This document shows, piece by piece, positions 50,547 through 59,795 of a stretch of 64,000 nucleotides of DNA. The position numbers and the translations under genes were made by a program. The stretch comes from Pseudomonadota bacterium. Lineage in GTDB: Bacteria > Pseudomonadota > Gammaproteobacteria > Steroidobacterales > Steroidobacteraceae. Location of the stretch: NCBI GenBank assembly GCA_023457495.1, contig JAEWLQ010000107.1, positions 38,387-102,386 on the forward strand. Reading direction: 5' to 3'. The notes beneath the pieces are model-generated. The model had not been told where the DNA came from and searched no databases. It saw nothing but the letters and a program-made list of their open reading frames with translations. Positions within the stretch are counted from its first letter, which is position 1. Every line of letters starts with the position of its first letter.

Positions 50547-53500
50547 ATGAACGAAACCACCCTTGTCCATGGGGGAGCCTTTCCGCACTGGGTGCGGCGA
50601 ACGGCGCTGGTTGCGTTCAGCCTGCTGCTACTCGGCGTCATCGCGCTGGTGTTCACGCGGCTCATCGCCGCCCGCGTTCCCGAGCAACGCGCGACCCTCG
50701 AGCAACTCATCACGGATCGCACCGGCCTCGCCGTGCGATTCGAGAACGTGCACTTCGCGTGGAACCTGTCCGGCACCAGCGCGGTGTTCACGCGCGTCGA
50801 GCTGACCGATCCGGGCGCGGGTCGTGTGCGCGTCATCGCACCGGAGCTGCGCGTCGAATTCGACACCTGGGATTTCCTGCGCCACCAGCAGTTCTCGCTG
50901 GGGCACGTCACGCTGCGCTCGCCCGACATCGAGATCATCGGCGACGCCCTGACCGCCGAGGAGACGCGCGAGCAGCGGCCGGACGCGCGGCGCGAGGCGC
51001 AGCGCAGGCGTGCTCCGACGCGCGACGAGGACGAACGCGCGCTGATACGCCGGTTCACCACCTGGGTCGAGCTCATGCCCAACGGGCGCATCGAGGTGGA
51101 AGGCGCGCGCGTTCACCTGCGGCGCCGTGGGGAGTCCGGCGCGCGCCACACCTTCACGCTCAGCCAGGCGGTAGTTAGCCGCGGCGCTTCCAAGTTCAAC
51201 GCCTACGGCACGATGCTGCTGGCGCGCGACGTCGGGCAGTCGTTGTTCGTCTCGACGAAGCTCGAGGGCCTCGCGGCCAATTCACAACCCTCGGGGGACC
51301 TGCGACTGATCGCGCGGCGCGTGTTCCTCGAGAAGCTCGGAGTGCCCGGGGTGGGCGGGCGGGGCACGATCGATGCGAAGCTGCATCTGAACGCTGGACT
51401 GATCGAGTCCGCCCACTGGCAGGCCAGTGCACGCGAGCTCGAGCTCAACGGCGAGGAAACCGGCAATGCCGGCACGCGTTTCGATCACGTGACGCTGACG
51501 GGCAAGCTCGAGCGTGACGCTCACGACGTGTTGCTGAGCTTCGACGACCTGCAGTTCACGCGCGGGCCGCGGCTGGAACGCGCGCCGAATCTCACCGCCC
51601 GCCTGGCGATCGAGCCGGGCGCGCTGCGCATCGCGCGCACGACCGTGCAGGGCGAGCGCGTGCCGTTCATGGCGGCCGAGTTCATCGCGGGGGTGCTCGC
51701 GCCGCAGCTCGCGAATGGATTGCCGTCGTTGCCCGGCGGCTGGACGCCGACGGCCGGCGAGCTGCGGGCCCTGCATTTCGATTCCGGTTTGCGCAAGACG
51801 TCGCGCGACCAATGGACCTTCAGCGCCGACCTGGCGGGCACCGAAATCACGCGCGCCGCGGACAACGCGACACTCGCCGGCGTCACCGCGAAACTGCGGC
51901 TCGATCCGCGCGGCCTGACGCTCGAGTTCGATCCGGCGCACGCGGCGCTGATGAAAACCAGTCCCGCTGCGGAGCCGCGCTCCATCCAGGCGGGCGGCAC
52001 GCTCACGTACCAGAACGATCCGGACTCGCCGCGCTGGAAACTCGAAGCGCTCGCCCTCGCGAGCGGCGATTCGAACCTGCTGGCGCGTGGCGAGTGGAAT
52101 GCGGATTCGTCCGAGCCGCTCACGCTCGAAGTCGCGCGCGTGGATCGCGATCTGCTGCGGGACGCCTGGGCATTCATCAACGGCGCGGCCGAGCCGCCAG
52201 CGCTGCTCGCCGGTGTCGCGAGTGGAAACCTGACCCAGGCGCGGCTGCAATTGATGCCGCAGCGCGAACAGGACGCCACGGGAATCGACTGGCGTCGCTC
52301 GAGCGGCGAACTGCTGCTCTCCGACATCAACCTCGCGACTGAAGACCTGCCGGGCATCACCGGTCTCGGCGGCTCGCTGAAGTTCGCGCGCGGCAATTCG
52401 ACGTTGCGCGTCGAGGCCGGCAGCGTCGAGGAACTCGAGATCACCAACGCCCGTCTCGACTGGCCTCGCGGCGGCGTCCCGCGCATGCACGCGAATCTCG
52501 CGGGCGAGCTGACCTCGCCGGTATTGCAGCGCGCATTGCAGGTCCACGGACTCGATCGCATGCGCGGCAAGGTCACGCTCGAGGCCGACGCGCGGGGCGA
52601 GCGCGAATTGCGCTCGCCGGAAACGTGGCGGATCGCGGCGCGTCTGTCCGAAGGCGAGATGCTGCTCGCCGAGGGCGTACCGGCGATCAAGGATCTGGCG
52701 GGCACGCTGCGCTACGGCGATCGGCAGATACGCGGCCTCGCGCTCGAGGGCGACTGGCTCGGCGGACCGATCGAGATCGAGGCCCGACGCGTGAACGCGC
52801 GCGCCGCGCCCAGCCTCGCGATCAATGGATCGGCAGATGCCGCCGTCCTGTTGCGATTGTTAGGCCGCGGCGAGGCGGCCAACCGCGTCACCGGCCAGCT
52901 CGCCTGGAACGGCGTCGCGCAGCCCATGAGCCAGGGCGACGGCTGGCAGGTAACGCTCAACAGCAATCTCGCGGGAGTAGAAAGTCGCCTGCCCGAACCA
53001 TTCGCCAAGCCGCGTACGCGCCAGGTCGCGGTGAGCGCCGACCTGCGGATCGCGGACTCCGCGATTCGCGACTTCGAAATCGAAAGCGGGCGCTCCCGGG
53101 TGACCGGACAGGTGCGTCCGGACGTCCTGAACGCGCGCTTCGAGATCGCGGGCGTGAAGGGTGAGCTGCGCCGTCCCACCGCGGAGGGCGCGCGGCCGGT
53201 GGTCGAGATCGATCGATTGTCGCTCGAGGATGCGCCGGCACTCCTGGCCATGTCCGACGCCGTCCTGCCCGCTTCGGGCGATGTCGCCGTCACCATCGCG
53301 GATCTGCGTCACGACGGCCAGGGTTTCGGCGCACTCGACGCGCACTTTGCACGCCGCGGCGACGGCGTGGAATTCTCCTTCGAGTCGCGTGCGCAGTCGC
53401 CGCACATGATCTCCGTGCAGGGCACGTGTCCCGATTCACCGTCCGGGCAGTGCGAAGCCGAATTCACGGTCGCGACGTCGCAGCTCGCCAAGGTCCTGGA

Positions 53501-53966
53501 TGCGAAGCTGCCACCCGAGTGGCCCACGGCATCCCTGCGCGCGAGCGGCAGGATTTCCTGGCCCCTCGAAATACGCGGTGAGCCGGCTCGCGCTCTTCGC
53601 GGGCAGTTCGAGCTCGAGACGCGTGGCGCGGATCCGAATCACCAGTTGTTCGCGAATGCCTCATTCGACGAGGGTGATGTCCGCCTGACGAACGTGCAGG
53701 GTTCGGGACCGGAATCCGACGAGGTGTTCCGCGGCGACGGCCGCGTCGGGCTCCTGGCGCGCGACTACGACGTCACGTTCGAATACGAAGAGGTGTCGCT
53801 GGCGGCCAGCGCCGCCATGCCAACGCCCGCGCGGGCGCGCCTGTCGCGCGCCTGGAGCCTGTTTCGCGGTTCGGTGGCGCGCCAGGGATGGGCCGAACCG
53901 CCCGAAACTCGTCGCGTGCAATGGCATGGCTTCTGGGATTCGGCGCCGGCCAGCCCGGCGCCCTAG
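50547..53966 (+). CDS. yhdP: YhdP-family AsmA-like lipid-transport protein
   Basis: 1139 residues. One N-terminal membrane segment (RTALVAFSLLLLGVIALVFT) anchors a very long periplasmic chain of repeated beta-strand (AsmA/DUF3971-type) modules, such as TGLAVRFENVHFAWNLSGTS and LTDPGAGRVRVIAPELRVEF, with later segments such as KFARGNSTLRVEAGSVEELE. YhdP is one of the AsmA-like bridge proteins that carry phospholipid from the inner to the outer membrane. The order rng-yhdP-nitrilase-tldD is conserved. It is slightly shorter than Escherichia coli YhdP (about 1266 residues). Confidence 0.93.
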   Translation: MNETTLVHGGAFPHWVRRTALVAFSLLLLGVIALVFTRLIAARVPEQRATLEQLITDRTGLAVRFENVHFAWNLSGTSAVFTRVELTDPGAGRVRVIAPELRVEFDTWDFLRHQQFSLGHVTLRSPDIEIIGDALTAEETREQRPDARREAQRRRAPTRDEDERALIRRFTTWVELMPNGRIEVEGARVHLRRRGESGARHTFTLSQAVVSRGASKFNAYGTMLLARDVGQSLFVSTKLEGLAANSQPSGDLRLIARRVFLEKLGVPGVGGRGTIDAKLHLNAGLIESAHWQASARELELNGEETGNAGTRFDHVTLTGKLERDAHDVLLSFDDLQFTRGPRLERAPNLTARLAIEPGALRIARTTVQGERVPFMAAEFIAGVLAPQLANGLPSLPGGWTPTAGELRALHFDSGLRKTSRDQWTFSADLAGTEITRAADNATLAGVTAKLRLDPRGLTLEFDPAHAALMKTSPAAEPRSIQAGGTLTYQNDPDSPRWKLEALALASGDSNLLARGEWNADSSEPLTLEVARVDRDLLRDAWAFINGAAEPPALLAGVASGNLTQARLQLMPQREQDATGIDWRRSSGELLLSDINLATEDLPGITGLGGSLKFARGNSTLRVEAGSVEELEITNARLDWPRGGVPRMHANLAGELTSPVLQRALQVHGLDRMRGKVTLEADARGERELRSPETWRIAARLSEGEMLLAEGVPAIKDLAGTLRYGDRQIRGLALEGDWLGGPIEIEARRVNARAAPSLAINGSADAAVLLRLLGRGEAANRVTGQLAWNGVAQPMSQGDGWQVTLNSNLAGVESRLPEPFAKPRTRQVAVSADLRIADSAIRDFEIESGRSRVTGQVRPDVLNARFEIAGVKGELRRPTAEGARPVVEIDRLSLEDAPALLAMSDAVLPASGDVAVTIADLRHDGQGFGALDAHFARRGDGVEFSFESRAQSPHMISVQGTCPDSPSGQCEAEFTVATSQLAKVLDAKLPPEWPTASLRASGRISWPLEIRGEPARALRGQFELETRGADPNHQLFANASFDEGDVRLTNVQGSGPESDEVFRGDGRVGLLARDYDVTFEYEEVSLAASAAMPTPARARLSRAWSLFRGSVARQGWAEPPETRRVQWHGFWDSAPASPAP

Positions 53967-53989
53967 GCGCTGCGTGATAAATTGATCGC

Positions 53990-54805
53990 ATGCGAGTCGC
54001 GGCGATCCAGATGACCTCCGGCCCGGATATCGAGGCCAATCTCGAGGCCGCCGGCCGTTTTGTCGCCGAGGCGGCCCGCCAGGGCGCCGTGCTCGCGGCC
54101 CTGCCGGAAAACTTCGCATTCATGGGGCTCGACAGCGGCGACAAGCGCGCGATCGCCGAGCCCGACGGCTCGGGAAGGATCCAGAACTTCCTTGCAGATA
54201 CCGCCCGGCGTCACAAGATCTGGGTCGTCGGTGGAACGGTGCCTCTGCGCCAGGACACCAACGGTCGCGTGAGCGCCTCGTCCCTGGTCTACAAGTCCGA
54301 CGGACAGCGGGCGGCGCGCTACGACAAGATTCACCTGTTCGACGTGAACGTGCCGAACAGCACGGAGTCGCATCGGGAATCGGCGCATACCGTTCCGGGA
54401 CGGGACGCGCGCCTGCTGGATTCCCCGGTGGGGAAGCTCGGGCTCGCGGTGTGTTACGACATGCGATTTCCGGAGCTGTTCCGGGTGTTGTCGCGCCAGG
54501 GCGCCGAGGTGTTCGTCCTGCCGAGCGCGTTCACCGTGCCCACCGGGCGCGCGCATTGGGAAACGCTGCTGCGCGCGCGCGCCATCGAGAATCTGTGCGC
54601 GCTGATCGCACCGGCGCAATGGGGCATGCATCCGAGCGGTCGCGAGACCTTCGGAGACTCGATGATCATCGATCACTGGGGGAAGGTGCTGGCGCGTATG
54701 CCTTCGGGCACGGGCTGCGTCATCGCCGACCTCGATCCCGCGGCGCGCATGAATGCGCGCACGGCCTTTCCGGTGCTGGAGCACCGGACGATCTACAACA
54801 CGTAG
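53990..54805 (+). CDS. Nitrilase-superfamily amidase (Nit2/YafV/NitX type)
   Basis: 271 residues. The triad is visible: Glu in ALPENFAFMG, Lys in RYDKIHLFDV, Cys in LAVCYDMRFPELFRVLSRQG. AAIQMTSGPDIEANLEAAGR and GRETFGDSMIIDHWGKVLAR are conserved. This branch includes deaminated glutathione amidases and omega-amidases, which repair side products of transamination. It lies between yhdP and tldD in the conserved gammaproteobacterial order. An alternative annotation is 'carbon-nitrogen hydrolase'. Confidence 0.92.
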   Translation: MRVAAIQMTSGPDIEANLEAAGRFVAEAARQGAVLAALPENFAFMGLDSGDKRAIAEPDGSGRIQNFLADTARRHKIWVVGGTVPLRQDTNGRVSASSLVYKSDGQRAARYDKIHLFDVNVPNSTESHRESAHTVPGRDARLLDSPVGKLGLAVCYDMRFPELFRVLSRQGAEVFVLPSAFTVPTGRAHWETLLRARAIENLCALIAPAQWGMHPSGRETFGDSMIIDHWGKVLARMPSGTGCVIADLDPAARMNARTAFPVLEHRTIYNT

Positions 54806-54825
54806 TTCAGGAGTATTCGACACAC

Positions 54826-56277
54826 ATGACATCCGTAACCGACGAACCGCTCGCCATCGCCCGCGATCTCATCCTGCGCCCAGGCGGGCTCGACGATGCG
54901 CGGCTCGACCGGGCGCTCGGGGAGGTCATGTCGAGCTCGGTCGACGCGGCGGATCTGTATTTCCAGCTCTCGCGCGAAGAAAGCTGGGCGCTCGAGGATG
55001 GCATCGTCAAGGAGGGCAGCGCGAGCATCGAGCAGGGCGTCGGCGTGCGCGCGGTGGCCGGAGAGAAGACCGGCTTCGCGTATTCGGACGAGATCGTGTT
55101 GCCGGCGCTCGAAGAGGCCTCGCGCGCGGCGCGCGCGATCGCGGCGCGCGGCGACGAACGCGCGGTGCGCAGCGTGCTGCCGACCAATGGTCACAAGCTC
55201 TATCTGCCCATCGACCCGGTGTCGAGCTTCTCGTCGAGCGAGAAGGTCGCGTGGCTCGAGCGCATCGATCGCGAGACCCGCAAGATGGATCCGCGCGTCG
55301 CGCAGGTGATGGCGAGCGTGGTCGCCGTGCACGAGGTCGTGCTGGTCGCGAACAGTGATGGGCACCTGGCCGCGGATGTGCGGCCGCTGGTGCGCATCAA
55401 CGTGTCCGTGATCGTCGAGCAGGACGGGCGGCGCGAGCAGGGATACGCCGGCGCCGGTGGACGCATCACGCTGCCCGAGCTCGTCGCGGGCGACAAGCCG
55501 CTGGCGCTGGCGCGCGAGGCGGTGCGCCAGGCGCTGGTGAACCTGGAAGCCGTACCCGCGCCCGCGGGCCCGATGACGGTCGTGCTCGGCGCCGGCTGGC
55601 CCGGCATCCTGCTGCACGAGGCCATCGGTCACGGACTCGAGGGTGATTTCAATCGCAAGGGCACTTCGGCATTCGCGAACCGCGTGGGTGAGCGCGTGGC
55701 GTCCGAACTCTGCACGATCGTCGATGACGGTACGCTCTCGAAGCGGCGCGGCTCGCTCAACATCGACGACGAGGGCACGCCGACCCAGTGCACGACGCTC
55801 ATCGAAAACGGCGTCCTCAAGGGTTACCTGCAGGACAAGATGAACGCGCGGCTCATGGGCACGGCTTCGACCGGCAATGGGCGGCGCGAATCGTTCGCGC
55901 ACATCACGCTGCCGCGCATGACGAACACCTACATGCGTCCCGGCAAGACGCCGCCCGAGGAAATCCTCGCGTCGGTTCAGAAGGGCATCTACGCGGTGAA
56001 CTTCGGCGGCGGACAGGTCGACATCACCTCGGGCAAGTTCGTCTTCTCGGCGAGCGAGGCGTATCTGATCGAGAACGGAAAACTCGGCGCGCCGATCAAG
56101 GGCGCGACGCTGATCGGCAATGGCCCCGACGTCCTCACGCGCGTATCGATGGTCGGAAACGATCTGAAGTTCGACGAGGGCGTCGGCACCTGCGGCAAGG
56201 AAGGGCAAAGCGTGCCGGTGGGCGTCGGACAACCGACATTGCGCATCGACGGCCTCACGGTCGGCGGCACGGGCTGA
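54826..56277 (+). CDS. tldD: Metalloprotease TldD
   Basis: 483 residues. The zinc motif is LLHEAIGHGLEGDFNRKGTS (HExxxH), with GQVDITSGKFVFSASEAYLI and the C-terminal GKEGQSVPVGVGQPTLRIDG. TldD is the catalytic partner of TldE/PmbA; together they degrade unfolded peptides and mature some peptide antibiotics. Its partner pmbA is encoded 4.1 kb downstream, separated by darP and purEK, a common arrangement. The ATG at 54826 is chosen; an open frame upstream only shadows the nitrilase gene. Confidence 0.96.
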   Translation: MTSVTDEPLAIARDLILRPGGLDDARLDRALGEVMSSSVDAADLYFQLSREESWALEDGIVKEGSASIEQGVGVRAVAGEKTGFAYSDEIVLPALEEASRAARAIAARGDERAVRSVLPTNGHKLYLPIDPVSSFSSSEKVAWLERIDRETRKMDPRVAQVMASVVAVHEVVLVANSDGHLAADVRPLVRINVSVIVEQDGRREQGYAGAGGRITLPELVAGDKPLALAREAVRQALVNLEAVPAPAGPMTVVLGAGWPGILLHEAIGHGLEGDFNRKGTSAFANRVGERVASELCTIVDDGTLSKRRGSLNIDDEGTPTQCTTLIENGVLKGYLQDKMNARLMGTASTGNGRRESFAHITLPRMTNTYMRPGKTPPEEILASVQKGIYAVNFGGGQVDITSGKFVFSASEAYLIENGKLGAPIKGATLIGNGPDVLTRVSMVGNDLKFDEGVGTCGKEGQSVPVGVGQPTLRIDGLTVGGTG

Positions 56278-56568
56278 TCTTCGGCGGGAAACTGCGTGGA
56301 CACACCGGGAATGCCCGCTGTGTGACGCACTTCCGTGGCGCACCATGACGACGCGCGGCCGACAAGGATGTCGGGGAAGGGCGTCAGACTTCGCAGCGGA
56401 TTGATTCGCTCCGCGCCTACACGCTATCGGACGCGAACATAATCGCGTTCGCATTTTGCGACATTGGAAACTGTGTGAACCAGGGCACATCATGTGCCGC
56501 ATATGGCACAGCACACTGCACGCGCGTTTCCGAACGACGCAAACCAACAAGAGCGGAGTCAAGAGAAA
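56278..56568. other. Intergenic region before the 56-residue gene
   Basis: 291 bases without a recognisable gene and with slightly lower GC. It holds a 15-base palindrome (56484-56498) with a further half site. A longer in-frame start at 56494 exists but would place the palindrome in the coding region. No RNA gene was recognised. Confidence 0.5.
56484..56498. promoter_or_regulatory. Perfect palindrome before the small gene, possible operator
   Basis: GGCACAT and ATGTGCC are perfect inverted repeats around a single C. A third half site, TGGCACA, follows at 56504. It lies 71 bases before the ATG of the 56-residue protein. A dimeric repressor or activator site is plausible; the regulator is unknown. 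Confidence 0.4.
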
Positions 56569-56739
56569 ATGCGCAACGACACGGGTGCAAGTGGCGAATT
56601 CCGGATCAATCTACCGCCTGATGTGCTCGCGGAAATGCGCCGCCAGAGCGGCACGGTGCGCAATACCCTGCAAGTCGATGGCTTCCGTCCGGGCCTCTTC
56701 GGCCGACTCATTGATCTCGTGACGGGCCGCCGCCGCTAG
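56569..56739 (+). CDS. Small protein of unknown function (56 residues)
   Basis: 56 residues from the ATG at 56569, preceded by GGAGTCAAGAGAAA. The chain reads MRNDTGASGEFRINLPPDVL, then AEMRRQSGTVRNTLQVDGFR and PGLFGRLIDLVTGRRR. It has a flexible start, a short helix (PPDVLAEMRRQ) and a basic amphipathic end (RLIDLVTGRRR). It has its own upstream palindrome and a strong terminator 20 bases after the stop, so it behaves as a genuine single-gene unit. No family is recognised. A longer ATG at 56494 is possible but lacks a ribosome site. Confidence 0.6.
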   Translation: MRNDTGASGEFRINLPPDVLAEMRRQSGTVRNTLQVDGFRPGLFGRLIDLVTGRRR

Positions 56740-56759
56740 TCTTCAGGCACAGGTCAGAA

Positions 56760-56792
56760 GGGCGCGCAGCCGCGAGGCTCCGCGCCCTTTTT
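56760..56792 (+). terminator. Intrinsic terminator after the 56-residue gene
   Basis: GGGCGCG (56760-56766) pairs with CGCGCCC (56781-56787). An inner stem AGCC/GGCT closes a GCGA tetraloop, and TTTTTC follows. Confidence 0.9.
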
Positions 56793-56811
56793 CATTTCCG
56801 GGGGGTGAAAC

Positions 56812-58125
56812 TCAGCGGGCGCCGGCGGCGTCTTCGTGAGACTCGTCTTCGTCGGCTTCTTCGCTGGGTTCTTCGTTCGCGGCAAGCGGCGTGACGCACG
56901 GCAGGTCATCGTGCGTGTCGTCGAGATGCGCGGCCGCGTGCTGGTCGACGTACAACATGTCGTGCTGCCCCATCGAAATCACGTCGCCATCGCGCAGCGT
57001 GTGCCGGCGCACCCGCTTGCCGAGCAGCATGATGCCGTTGGTGCTGTTGAGATCCTCGATGACGGTGACGCCATCGCTGCCGGTCACGAGCTGGCAGTGA
57101 TGCCGGCTGATGTACTTGCTGTCGATCTGCAGATCGTTGTCCGGCGTGCGCCCGACGACCTTGCGCCCGGGCACGAGGTGCAGTTCGGCGATGGTCTGTC
57201 CATCACTCGACAGCACGATCTTCGAGGGACTGCGATGCGGCCGGTCCGCGCCCGGCATGTCGCCATCCATGGATGGCTTCACCGGGTACGTGCGCGCGCG
57301 TGCGCTGAATTCCGTCCATTGCAGCTCGTCGATCGCGGAGCGAACGTCCTTGAGCGTCACCTGGTCGCGGTCTTCGTTGAAGGCCGCCATCATCGCGGTG
57401 TCGCACAGGGTGTTCACGAGGCGCGGGATGCCGCCGGAATACCGTGCGAGCTCGGGGAACGTTTCCTCGTCGAAGATGTTCCTGCCGGCCGCGCCCGCGA
57501 CTTCGAGGCGATGCAGAACGTAGGCCCGCAGGTCGTCGCGTGACAGCGCGCCGAGGTGGAATCGCAGGCGCACACGCTGTGTGAGCTGCGCGAGTTCGGG
57601 CCGGTCGAGTTTCTCGTTGAGCTCGGGTTGGCCGGCGAGAATGATGCGCAGCACCTTCTCCTTCGTCGACTCGATGCCCGAGAGCAGGCGGACTTCTTCC
57701 AGGACCTTCTGCGAGAGGTTCTGGGCCTCGTCGATGATGAGCAGCACCTTGCGGCCGGCCGCGTACTGTTCGATGAGGAAGCTGTTGAGGGTGGCGATCA
57801 ACTCGGCCTTCTTCATCTTGAAGGGCGAGAAGCCGAACTGCACCAGCACCGATTGCAGGAACTCCGCCGCGGACACCTGCGTCTGGCTGATCTGCGCGAC
57901 CACCACGTCCGAATCGAGCTGGCGCAGGAAGCTCTCGATCAGCGTCGTCTTACCGGATCCGATCTCACCGGTGATGATGACGAAGCCATCCGTTAACCAG
58001 ATGGTCGACTCCATGTACGCCTTCGCGCGCGCATGGGCGCGCGACAGGAAGAGGAACTGCGGATCCGGACTCAACCGGAAAGGCAATTCCCGTAGTTTGA
58101 ACGTGTCCAGGTACATGTCTGGCAC
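56812..58125 (-). CDS. AAA ATPase of the ExeA/GspA type fused to an FHA domain
   Basis: 437 residues. The N-terminal YLDTFKLRELPFRLSPDPQF is the start of ExeA/GspA-like ATPases. Walker A is GEIGSGKTTLIES and Walker B is VLLIIDEAQNLS, followed by YSGGIPRLVNTLCDTAMMAA. After about residue 300 comes an FHA domain (phosphothreonine binding) with GRTPDNDLQIDSKYISRHHC and DLNSTNGIMLLGKRVRRHTL. The C-terminal tail is acidic. There is no signal peptide or membrane helix, so it is cytosolic. The general secretion partner GspB and type II secretion genes are not in the window. A switch role under Ser/Thr phosphorylation is inferred. Confidence 0.9.
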   Translation of the reverse strand: MPDMYLDTFKLRELPFRLSPDPQFLFLSRAHARAKAYMESTIWLTDGFVIITGEIGSGKTTLIESFLRQLDSDVVVAQISQTQVSAAEFLQSVLVQFGFSPFKMKKAELIATLNSFLIEQYAAGRKVLLIIDEAQNLSQKVLEEVRLLSGIESTKEKVLRIILAGQPELNEKLDRPELAQLTQRVRLRFHLGALSRDDLRAYVLHRLEVAGAAGRNIFDEETFPELARYSGGIPRLVNTLCDTAMMAAFNEDRDQVTLKDVRSAIDELQWTEFSARARTYPVKPSMDGDMPGADRPHRSPSKIVLSSDGQTIAELHLVPGRKVVGRTPDNDLQIDSKYISRHHCQLVTGSDGVTVIEDLNSTNGIMLLGKRVRRHTLRDGDVISMGQHDMLYVDQHAAAHLDDTHDDLPCVTPLAANEEPSEEADEDESHEDAAGAR

Positions 58126-58173
58126 GATATTACGGTAAAGCCGGGCCGGTGGCCCGGGTTACCCGGAATCGTC

Positions 58174-59280
58174 TTACCGAAGTGCGAGCCAGGTCGCGCG
58201 GTCCACCCGGCTCAGGACCTTGAAAGCCCGCTGGTCCCGCTTGCGCGGGGTGGCCTCGGAAATCGTGATGTGCCCCAGCTTGCGGCCCGGCCGCGGGCTT
58301 TTTCCATAGTCATGCCAATGCAGGGCGGGTTCGCGCAGCAGTTTGTCGCGGGGTGGCATCTCGCCGATGAGGTTGATCATCGCGGAGTGCCCGCGGGAAC
58401 GGGTGCTGCCCAGCGGCAGGCCCGCGATGGCGCGGACGTGATTTTCGAACTGGCTGGTCTCGGCGCCTTCGATGGTCCAGTGCCCGGAGTTGTGGACCCG
58501 CGGCGCCATCTCGTTGGCGACGAGCTGGCCGCGGCGCACGAAGAACTCGATGGTGAGCACGCCGACGTAGCCGAAGTGCTCGGCCACGCGCTTGGCGGCG
58601 TTCTGGGCGCGGCGGGTGAGCGTGGCGCTGCCGAAGGGCGCGCGCGTCAGCCGCAGGATGCCTTCGCGGTGGACGTTGAGGTTCAGTGGATAGAAGGCCA
58701 TTGCACCGTCCGTGCCACGAGCACAGATCACCGAGACCTCGTAGTCGAAGGGAACGAGATTTTCATAGAGCAAGGGCGCGGTGCCGAGCGCTTCCCAGGC
58801 GCGCGCCACGTCCTTGGGCTTGCGCAGCACGAATTGTCCCTTGCCGTCGTAGCCGAGCTTGCGGGTCTTGAGCACGCCCGGCAGGCCGATGCGCTGCACG
58901 GCGGCTTCGAGCGCGGCGAGGGAATCGACCGCGGCGTATTTCGTCGTGGGGATGCCGAGTAACTCGAAGGTGCGCTTTTCGGCCAGGCGATCCTGCGCGG
59001 CAGAGAGCGCGCGCAGCGGCGGCGAGATGCGCGCCTTGCCCGGCAGGTCCTCGAGCGCCTCGACCGGGATGTTCTCCCAGTCGAAGGTCAGCACGTCGCA
59101 GCGCTGCGAGAGCTCGCCTAACAATTTGCGGTCGGTGAGCTCGCCGCAGAGGATCGGGCTCACCTGGCCGCCGGACGTGCCCGCCTCGCGGTCGAGGAAC
59201 AGGAAATCGAAGCCGAGTGGATAGCCGGCGAGCGCCATCATGCGCCCGAGCTGGCCCGCGCCGACGATGCCGATGGTCAT
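58174..59280 (-). CDS. purK: N5-carboxyaminoimidazole ribonucleotide synthase
   Basis: 368 residues. MTIGIVGAGQLGRMMALAGY is the PurK start of the ATP-grasp family. VLKTRKLGYDGKGQFVLRKP forms the ATP loop, and NEMAPRVHNSGHWTIEGAET is the conserved catalytic strand. It converts AIR, ATP and bicarbonate to N5-CAIR in purine synthesis. The start overlaps the purE stop (ATGA), so they are co-translated. A longer open frame upstream shadows purE. The terminal part GHITISEATPRKRDQRAFKV is regular. Confidence 0.96.
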   Translation of the reverse strand: MTIGIVGAGQLGRMMALAGYPLGFDFLFLDREAGTSGGQVSPILCGELTDRKLLGELSQRCDVLTFDWENIPVEALEDLPGKARISPPLRALSAAQDRLAEKRTFELLGIPTTKYAAVDSLAALEAAVQRIGLPGVLKTRKLGYDGKGQFVLRKPKDVARAWEALGTAPLLYENLVPFDYEVSVICARGTDGAMAFYPLNLNVHREGILRLTRAPFGSATLTRRAQNAAKRVAEHFGYVGVLTIEFFVRRGQLVANEMAPRVHNSGHWTIEGAETSQFENHVRAIAGLPLGSTRSRGHSAMINLIGEMPPRDKLLREPALHWHDYGKSPRPGRKLGHITISEATPRKRDQRAFKVLSRVDRATWLALR

Positions 59281-59774
59281 TTCGCGGGAACGGCGGGGTC
59301 CGGGTTGGAGAGCACCTTCGCCGTCTGGTCGGCGCGGAACTTCTTCAACGCCGCGTCGATCTCGGGACGCTTGTTCGCGAGGATCGCGGCGGCCGCGAGG
59401 CCGGCGTTCGTCGCGCCGGCGATGCCGATCGCGAAGGTCGCGACCGGGATGCCGGCGGGCATCTGCACGATGGACAGCAGGGAATCGAGGCCGTTGAGCG
59501 CCTTGGACTGCACGGGCACGCCGAGCACCGGCAGCGTGGTTTTCGACGCCACCATGCCCGGCAGATGCGCCGCGCCCCCGGCGCCCGCGACGATCACCTC
59601 GATGCCGCGCGATTGCGCCGACGAGGCGTATTCGAACAGCAGGTCCGGAGTGCGGTGCGCTGAGACGACGCGCGTCTCGTAAGGAACCGCGAGCTTCTCG
59701 AGCGCCTCGGCCGCGGCGCGCATCGTCTCCCAATCCGAAGACGACCCCATGATGATGCCGACCAGTGGTTTCAT
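59277..59774 (-). CDS. purE: N5-carboxyaminoimidazole ribonucleotide mutase
   Basis: 165 residues. VGIIMGSSSDWETMRAAAEA, VVSAHRTPDLLFEYA and VIVAGAGGAAHLPGMVASKT are the PurE active-site segments (GSSSDW, SAHRTP, GGAAHLPG). It moves the carboxyl group of N5-CAIR to form CAIR for purine synthesis. It precedes purK with a 4-base overlap. A palindromic repeat ends 22 bases before its start, between it and darP on the same strand, so it may interrupt or modulate readthrough. Confidence 0.97.
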   Translation of the reverse strand: MKPLVGIIMGSSSDWETMRAAAEALEKLAVPYETRVVSAHRTPDLLFEYASSAQSRGIEVIVAGAGGAAHLPGMVASKTTLPVLGVPVQSKALNGLDSLLSIVQMPAGIPVATFAIGIAGATNAGLAAAAILANKRPEIDAALKKFRADQTAKVLSNPDPAVPAK

Positions 59775-59795
59775 CGCGGAATACTAGCCGAAGTC

